Assembly: GCA_019914945.1 (NCBI GenBank) | Contig: CM034110.1 | Location: forward strand, 6,713,808-6,777,807 | DNA from: Typha latifolia | Taxonomy: Eukaryota; Streptophyta; Magnoliopsida; Poales; Typhaceae | Reading direction: 5' to 3' | DNA: 64,000 bases | Shown here: positions 48,854 to 64,000 of the stretch, piece by piece | Layout: each line of letters opens with the position of its first letter | Numbering within the stretch: position 1 is the first letter of the stretch | The notes under the pieces: generated by a model | Seen by the model: only the letters and a program-made list of their open reading frames with translations | What the model was told of the DNA's origin: nothing | Database searches by the model: none | Program-made: the position numbers and the translations under genes

Positions 48854-51000
48854 CGAGTGAAAGCAAACACCTCAACTCCTGGGGCCGGATCATCATTCAC
48901 GACATTGAATATTTTCCTGAAAGAATCAATAATGTTATTAGCAAACAAAGAAGTAAATTTTTCTGATGTTCTTTTCCCTCCCTGAATGAGAATAAAACTG
49001 CACAATAGAATGGAGACAAGTCCAGTTGTATAAACATGGAGAACACCCTGAAAGTGGAGCATTCTTGCTAGCCTTAATTGCCTGATAGATGTCAGCAACA
49101 TGAATCCGTAACATGTACTCTCTCAACTTCTGTCCTTCTGATAAGGATTTCCTTTTAATGATGGTATCTATCCAGAGCACTGGAATAACTAATACCAAGT
49201 CATTATAGTAGTCGAAGCCATAACTGATACCAATGTAAGCACCTCTATCTCATAGACTTGGCACAGAACTTTACAGCAATCTAGTAGGTGCACACATAAT
49301 CAAAAGGGTAAGCATAGAAGTGGGTCATTAGTCCGATCAGTTCGTTATAAAGCCAAAGCCTCCACCAAAACTTTATAGCAGTCATTGTATGTCATAGTTG
49401 AGTTGTTTTCGTGGCTATAAACGTGTGGCAAGACATATTGAAGGAGATCTGTTCAACAGGAATGGATGTGCAAAGTACTGCAAGTGTATGCAGGTATGCA
49501 GGGATCAAGCACCACTATGGAAGTGGAACACACCTTATAATTTGTCAGTAATATCTATCCAACATCCTTGGCTCAGTGACCTGGTCTCTAGGACTGAAGG
49601 AGTAACTTCTACCAATTTTTTAATAAATGGAAAAAAGATTTCGTCAGACTATATATTCAAACAAAAAACATATATAAAACCTTACAAAGTATATTAGAGG
49701 TGTGCCACTAGCACGACAATCCTTAGTCCAAAGAGTTTCAAAGTGTTGCACTCTTAGTACATTAAAGAAAAACAAAGTTATCAAAAGAGAGTTAGTCAAA
49801 ATTAAGAAAAGATTGAGAAAATATATAAAAGTATATTAACTACCTATTGTTTAAAATTCCAAGTACATTGAATTGCACAGAGACGAATACAAAGAACTTG
49901 GCGTCTGAGAAAACGAAAAAGACAAGGTTAAAGGATGTAAGGAATTTGGTGTCTATATGTGATATCAAGTAAGCTAGAAGATGTGGAAGTTTAGTTCTTC
50001 CAAACTTAAAATTAGCATTGGAATTTTTTATTTTAATAAAAAAATTCATGGAAGTATAGATGATAAAAGCAATTCTAGCAATAGTAGAAGAAGATAAGAT
50101 GAGGGTGTCTCTTGGTGCAACTCTTACATCCAACTATCCAAGTGGATATGGGTTCAGAAGCAACCCCTTCAATCATGATATCGCAAAATTGCGTACATCC
50201 TCCCACTGCAAGCCCCCACATTGGAGAGAACCTCGTGCTGTCATCACCCTTTCTATTTTAAGCACAAAAAAAAAAGAAGTTCTCAAATCATAAATGTTTC
50301 AGTTCCAGAACCTAGATGCAGATCAGCTCAGGCCAAACGAACATGCTTCAGTTCTCATTCCTAGTTCTAGGAGAAAAAATTAAGATCACGTTCTTGTGCT
50401 TATGGTATGCCCCCTGGAATTACTTGAGATAAGATCCGGAAATATCAAAACCTCTTCTTGTTAGCCTATAGTTTGAAAGAAAGCTACTTTAATTTAGCAG
50501 CAGAAGTGCTCACTAAACTAACTCAATTTGATGCAAAATAATTGTTCATGAAACTATATTCAAAGCAGATTCAACAGGATAACAAGAATGTCCTACTTGC
50601 TATTTCTTGCATCAAAGAACGAAAGCATCAATTCGCATATCCTAGAGTTCTTTCTTCTTCGCAGTGCGAGTGCCAGGTCCTAGACACTTACCCTAGCAGT
50701 CAAAGTCGATAGCATTAAATCTGTATAACAAATCTTATGTATGAGAAATCACCAGTACCAACATTGGAACCGATCAAAGGGGCAGAGATGTTACCGTCCT
50801 TCTTGGATCAACCGCTCCGATACGTATCGGCCGACGAATTCCGTCCCGAACACCAACATGCGATTGCCTCCCAATTCCGATCTCCCCGCGCCATTGGCAC
50901 GATGCGAGAAGTGATCGGGCGGCGAAGTACTCCCCCTTCTTCCGAGAAGGGCGAATCTGCACTCAAGTCCGGTACACTAAGAACACGGCAATGCTTCAGG
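48854..51000 (-). pseudogene. Decayed SDR/epimerase-type NAD(P)-binding Rossmann gene
   Basis: Ordered remnants on the minus strand of one multi-exon plant gene. (1) 50804-50870 and upstream: MLVFGTEFVGRYVSERLIQ, a Rossmann nucleotide-binding start, ending at a good donor (G/GTAACA at 50803). (2) About 50583-50690: GTRTAKKKEL then DMRIDAFV, interrupted by TAG and TGA. (3) About 49071-49190: DTIIKRKSLSEGQKLREY followed by IHVADIYQAIKAS. (4) About 48854-48925: KIFNVVNDDPAPGVEVFAF. In intact plant SDR proteins of the YeeZ/epimerase-like family these blocks occur in this order; the middle (substrate and catalytic Tyr-x3-Lys part) is not found. The GxGxxG loop is G-T-E-F-V-G, so a binding glycine is lost. 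Dead gene. Family call from memory, order and motifs seen directly. Confidence 0.7.
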
Positions 51001-51839
51001 CGAAAATGACTCGAGTTGAACCACAAGATAGTCGGCAACGATTTCATGCTGGTGAAGCGGAAGTCGGCAAATGGCTCGTTTGGTGGCTTTCTTTTCTTTT
51101 CTTAAGGTATTATTCCCTAAAAAATCATTATCGTAAGAGGTCTTATTCCAAAATATATAGTTGAAATTTCAAGTCTCTGTATCATCTAAGAAGAATTGAA
51201 GAATATCCTACATTTTTATTATTTTCTAATTAACACCTCCTATTTGAGGATTTTATAACCGACTATTTCTTCTTTTTAATATAACTTTCATGACTATTGT
51301 TATCAAAACTCAAAAATAAATATCTCAATAAATCTCGGCATACTTGCAAAGAATTCAATCTAAATTCTTAGTATGAGGATCGTTTACTATGAATTTAGCA
51401 TCAAAGACACTCCTGATAATAGAGATCTCTAGTCCTTAATTTCCTGCATGCATGCAAAGAGAGACTTTAAAAGAGTTTGGCATCAAAGACATTGACCTTA
51501 ATCTAGTCTTTGGTGTGAGTATCCTGCATTCATGCTTTCCAATGAGTTCCTCCCTCATATATTATATAAATTTGCATACATAGTTCAATGCTTACCTCTA
51601 ATTTTGTCTTTCCTTTTCAGTTGAAATTATATGATTCTCTATAAAAATGATTCTTATACTTAAATTTTAGGAGTTTATAAGTGTCCCTCTACTTGTAGTT
51701 CTAATTTATTTGTAATTAACCAACAACCCTATTTTAAGCATTTTGATACCAAAACTTTCATTTTTTAATTTAAAATGGTCAGTTGTGTTGTGCAAATATC
51801 TAAATGGGTGAGGGAAGTAGAAGCAAAACCTTCACCCCC

Positions 51840-52445
51840 AAATATAACAAAGAGGAATAGTGATGGAAAATCAATCCAAGTTTTGGAAAAAACTCCAAGG
51901 AGGTGTTAATGATGATAGAATAGCAATAGACAAGTTCTAATCACGGATTAAACACTCTAATGCAAGTAATCTCTAGAATGGAAGTAATAGAAATAATAGA
52001 AAGAAAGAGAGACAATATTTACATAGTTCGGCGATGTGCCTATATCCACAAGCGGAGCAATCTTTTTTACTTTGCAAATCCCTCACTTACAAAGAGTTTA
52101 GCAACTCGAATCACTCTCTCTACAATGGTAGCTCATTCCTTATAAAATGTTCTTCTAATTACTAAGCTCTAAAAATACACTTTAGTATTTATAGGCATGT
52201 TTAGATTTTGGGCTTTTCTGTGTCGCGTTCAGGAGGGTCCCGTTCTAACGCCTGCATCACATCTGCTCTTGGGTTGAGACTTGCGTTCAAACGCAGCTAG
52301 GCCGTTCGAACGCTTGCATCAAAGCTGCTCTCAGGTTGAGATTTGTGTTCGAACACCTACATCACTCAATCTTAGTCTAGAACCCGTGTTTGAACATCCC
52401 TAGGGCCCGTTCGAACGCACTAGCACACAAATGGTGATACATGCT
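51840..52445. mobile_element. LTR-like retroelement relic
   Basis: The stretch TTTACATAGTTCGGCGATGTGCC followed by TATATCCACAAGCGGAGC (near 52016-52058) resembles a motif common in plant copia LTRs (TTTACGTGGTTCGG...CCTACGTCCACG), with a TATAAAA-like run following. From 52230 to 52430 there are three diverged repeats of a CGTTCGAACGC...TGCATCA...GCTGCTCT...GGTTGAGA unit. No terminal repeat pair, primer binding site or gag-pol text was found, so it may be a solo LTR or a fragment. Borders are approximate. Confidence 0.4.
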
Positions 52446-52939
52446 GAAATTTGTTGGAAACTGAATTTGAGCCAATTTTTAACAAGTTGATCAATAAAAA
52501 AAATTAATAAACTTCTTATACTTATTTTCATCCTAAATTTCTCTCATTTCTGAAATATAGAGATTGCAAATTTCCTGAAAATAGAGAAGATTGAAGTTAA
52601 TGTTTGTTAAACATGTCATGACATTAGTTGGGAGATGTGGATTCGAGGAAATTTCCTGCTCCTATATTATAAACTAAACAATGTTCCATTGTCAAGGATT
52701 CCTTCCTTACGTTGAGACCTCTATCCTAATAATAATAATAATAATAATAATTCCCAGTTGCATGTAAAAATAACACAAAAGGTGCTCATTATCCACAAAC
52801 TCCTAGTTAACAATCACCACCCCTATCCGAGTCCCCCAAACTGGAGAAGAAGATTTATTCCTCCCAAGTCTTTGTTCCCCATAGGGGAACAAATCAATTA
52901 GTTAACTAAAATTCCTAAGTGGCCAACCATACGAACCAC

Positions 52940-53251
52940 CATGCATGATGCATGCATGCCCATGCCATGCCACCTAGAAGGATATATGGGGACCCTTTAC
53001 TGTCACAAATCTTATCGAGCTGGAATGTTGGTGTGCATGCATGTCCATGTCCATGCCCATGCCCATGCCCATGCCCACATCACAAGGCAAAGAGAAGCTA
53101 CAAGTGAGGGAATAATCCAGAGTGTTTTGATGATGAAAAGGAGGTGAAGGGTGAAGGATAAGGAGTAGGGGAGGTGGAGGTTAATTAGGGTGTGTACATC
53201 TAATGGATATCATGTGGTTGCATGTGCATTGGAGTTAGGAGAACATGCATG
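52940..53251. promoter_or_regulatory. Four RY (CATGCATG) elements upstream of UPBEAT1-like gene
   Basis: Perfect CATGCATG octamers at 52940-52947, 52951-52958, 53036-53043 and 53244-53251, with a CATG-bearing hexamer array between them. RY elements are the binding site of B3 factors of the ABI3/FUS3/LEC2 and NGATHA-RAV-related groups. Binding is inferred. Confidence 0.5.
53044..53079. repeat. Hexanucleotide (YCCATG)n repeat
   Basis: Six units of TCCATG/CCCATG in tandem, within the upstream region of the bHLH gene. Confidence 0.85.
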
Positions 53252-53283
53252 CCACCACCCCAACACCCCCCTCTCCCTTGTTC

Positions 53284-53292
53284 TATATATAA
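53284..53292 (+). promoter_or_regulatory. TATA box of the UPBEAT1-like gene
   Basis: TATATATAA, 45 bp before the start codon, implying a very short 5' UTR of roughly 15-25 nt. Confidence 0.65.
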
Positions 53293-53336
53293 GATGTAGG
53301 TCATCAACTCATCCCATCTAAAGCAATTAAGACGCC

Positions 53337-53651
53337 ATGGTTTCCCCTTTGCATGCTTCGTCTGGAATCATGCAGAGGAAGAGGATGGCAAGGGCTAGGA
53401 GATCACCGACGACGTCGAAGAGCCGGCGGCTGGAGCTTCTGGAAGGTTCTAGAAATTTAAAGCCCGGGGGCCGGCGTGTCGAGAGGAAGATCAGAACGCT
53501 GCAGCGGCTCGTGCCCGGCGGCGGCGAGCCTGCGGGGCTCGACGAGATCTTTCGCCAGGCGGCGGACTACATCGTGTGCCTTGAGATGCAGGTGAAGGTG
53601 ATGCAGACCATGGTGGATGCGTTAGAGGCCCAAGGAATGTGTAGTGATTAG
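53337..53651 (+). CDS. UPB1: Atypical bHLH protein, UPBEAT1-like
   Basis: A 104-residue intronless protein. The N-terminal half is very basic (RKRMARARRSPTTSKSRR) but lacks the His-Glu-Arg residues needed for E-box contact. The helix-loop-helix is RKIRTLQRLVPGG, loop, LDEIFRQAADYIVCLEMQVKVMQTMV; this second helix, with ADYI...L..KVKVMQ-like text, is typical of Arabidopsis UPBEAT1, which represses peroxidase genes and sets the balance between proliferation and elongation in the root tip. Length agrees (UPB1 is about 102 residues). The start at 53337 lies 45 bp after a TATA box. GC content is far above that of the flanks. A related non-DNA-binding bHLH clade is the alternative. Confidence 0.85.
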   Translation: MVSPLHASSGIMQRKRMARARRSPTTSKSRRLELLEGSRNLKPGGRRVERKIRTLQRLVPGGGEPAGLDEIFRQAADYIVCLEMQVKVMQTMVDALEAQGMCSD

Positions 53652-53699
53652 TCCACGTAGAGGCTTATCAATTCAAAGCCCTGGAGGAATTGTATAGCA

Positions 53700-54930
53700 G
53701 CATGGGAGATGGTCACTATTCTTTTTCTCTTTTTTTAAGTGATTCTTTATCAAGTTTTCGAGCTGTTTCTTTTGGAGATATATAACGTGTAATGATGTAC
53801 ATCGACATATTTTGTTACATATATTTGTATGGATTTGATAAAAATAAGAATCAAGAAATGGAAATGGAAATTCTCAGAAAATAAAATAGTAGTTAATTTG
53901 CAAAGTTATGAAAATTTGAGTATCCGTTCAATACCATATCGAAAAGTGAAATAAAATCCTATAGTGTACTCTTAGGCCTTAGTAACGATACTTCGAGCTT
54001 TCGGGTTGAATAGGATGTCTAAGGTTTACATCAAACCCTGCTTCATTTAGACTAGGACTTTCTTATCTCCTAATTAATAATTAATATCGTAGCATACAGT
54101 TCGACAATCCTAGACTACTAAGTACTAATAAGTAACCTAATTTGGTGGCTGAATCATGATAACACGATAGTTATATGTGATAACTAGCTGATGAGTCTAA
54201 AGCCTTGAGTTACACTTAGTGAAGCAAGGGTTTATAAAATGCACGGCATGTCCGACCATTGGAGTTAAGCCTTGAGCTATATACTTGTACTCGATAAAAT
54301 AAGAGTCATGAGTTAGAACAAGCACATAGAAATACTGATACAGGAGCTCAGATGAGTATAGTGAATCAGACTCGAAGAGAGAGACAGTTGATGTTGGCTA
54401 GGGAGAGATTGTTGAGTTGAGTGAACCATAATAAACATGGGCATAAGAACCATACTCCTTTCAGCCAAAAAAAGGCCTTTATTCAGAAAAATGCAATAAG
54501 AATGTGAAGTATCTAGCTTACATTTTATATCCTATATTGCAAGCTTGTAAATGTTACCTTCCTTTCCCTATTAATATTCATCTTGCCACGTGGCACCTCC
54601 TACTCGACGATGTTAACTTGTACGATTCCTAGGTAGAAACTTTTAGCCTCCATCCTATAGAGAGGGTGTATTGTGTTAAATTTTGAATAATATAAGGTGT
54701 AAATTGTATACTGTTATCGGGTCGGATGTACTGTTCGTGTACCAGGGTATGTCCCAACCCGAATCCGAATTCGATCACGGGCTACTTGCCTTCTTCTAAT
54801 CTCAAGTGGCCGCATAGAATTATTACGGGAGCTTACACGAGAGACGAGAATCTTCACCGTCTCCATGAGTCTATCCACCGCGAGCTCACTCTTGACTCCC
54901 TGAGATCTCGCCTCGCGGCTCGGATATCGA
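53700..54930. other. Intergenic spacer UPBEAT1-like to GALK
   Basis: AT-rich 3' flank of the bHLH gene followed by the galactokinase promoter region from about 54.6 kb, where GC rises. No gene recognised. Confidence 0.5.
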
Positions 54931-54933
54931 CAG

Positions 54934-54980
54934 AGAGGAGGAGGAGGAGGAGGAGGAGAGAGAGAGAGAGAGAGAGAAGA
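54934..54980. repeat. (AGG)n(AG)n microsatellite in the GALK leader
   Basis: A trinucleotide AGG run passing into an AG run, about 50-95 nt upstream of the galactokinase ATG, so within its 5' UTR or core promoter. Confidence 0.85.
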
Positions 54981-55029
54981 AGGCGGAAACTGTATTCCTA
55001 ATCATACGAAACATCTCCGGTACGATCCA

Positions 55030-63786
<8,757 letters not shown>

Positions 63787-64000
63787 GTCAGTAATTTTTC
63801 GATGCTTTAATTATGATCATTTTCTCTCACATGCACATGAGATATGCTTTAATTATGTAAATTGATGTATGTTGCTTACAACTCTATTCTACGTCTTCTT
63901 TGGTTCTACTGTAGTACTAAGTTGAAATCTGCAGCTGCTCTTTAGTTTATGGACATGTACAATTGCTTCTTGTTAGGATGAGCATTCATTTGCTTGAATG

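Larger units (their letters stand above)
51120..53280. other. Spacer with LTR-like relic, upstream of UPBEAT1-like gene
   Basis: AT-rich to 51.8 kb. From about 51840 to 52440 it holds a transposon-like stretch (see separate entry). An (AAT)n-like run lies at 52729-52752. From 52.9 kb the promoter of the bHLH gene begins. No intact gene. Confidence 0.45.

Noticed and set aside
50816..50830. The palindrome CCGATACGTATCGG, shared in part with the hAT-type element at about 60400
   Set aside because: The match is only about 12 bases, the flanks differ and no target duplication is present, so common origin is not supported.

Overview
The window is nuclear DNA of a flowering plant. Its genes are split by AT-rich GT-AG introns with long AT-rich spacers, and every recognisable product is a plant family: LON1, an S1-group bZIP with its sugar-control uORF, COX5C, a universal stress protein, an HLS1-type acetyltransferase, HYPK, a plastid Fe-S protein, an Rx-type CC-NLR, a UPBEAT1-like bHLH and galactokinase. 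Several first exons are markedly GC-rich (USP, GALK, LON1), which suggests, without proving, a non-grass monocot. Layout: 1-12.0 kb (minus), 5' two thirds of the mitochondrial Lon protease gene, 16 exons, running off the left edge. 12.1-16.4 kb, AT-rich spacer. 16.5-17.7 kb (plus), intronless bZIP with a roughly 590-nt leader carrying the 28-codon conserved uORF. 18.8-20.5 kb (minus), COX5C with an intron inside its 5' UTR. 21.8-24.3 kb (minus), four-exon universal stress protein. 26.2-27.8 kb (minus), three-exon HLS1-like gene. 30.35 kb (minus), tRNA-Val(UAC). 31.2-34.4 kb (minus), four-exon HYPK. 35.6-40.3 kb (minus), 12-exon LdpA-like Fe-S protein. 42.5-48.2 kb (minus), a CC-NLR gene broken at its P-loop, followed by a headless tandem copy of its LRR region. 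48.8-51.0 kb (minus), remains of a decayed SDR/epimerase-type gene. About 51.8-52.5 kb, an LTR-like relic. 53.3-53.65 kb (plus), UPBEAT1-like bHLH with a promoter full of CATGCATG. 55.0 kb to the right edge (plus), galactokinase, 12 exons seen, with a hAT-type non-autonomous element in intron 7. The intact genes are independent housekeeping or regulatory loci and do not form a cluster. LON1 and COX5C are both nuclear genes for mitochondrial proteins, and both carry TGGGCY (site II) motifs upstream; HYPK has one too. No clearly new multi-gene system is visible. The points most worth a second look are the intact sugar-control uORF; the NLR locus, with P-loop loss, tandem LRR duplication, a microhomology junction and a 138-bp identical tract; the dead SDR gene; a GC-AG intron in LON1; the (CT)23 tract directly against the LdpA-like start codon; and the hAT-type element. 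Exon borders below were read by hand from splice sites and reading-frame continuity; all GT-AG or GC-AG joins listed keep the frame.
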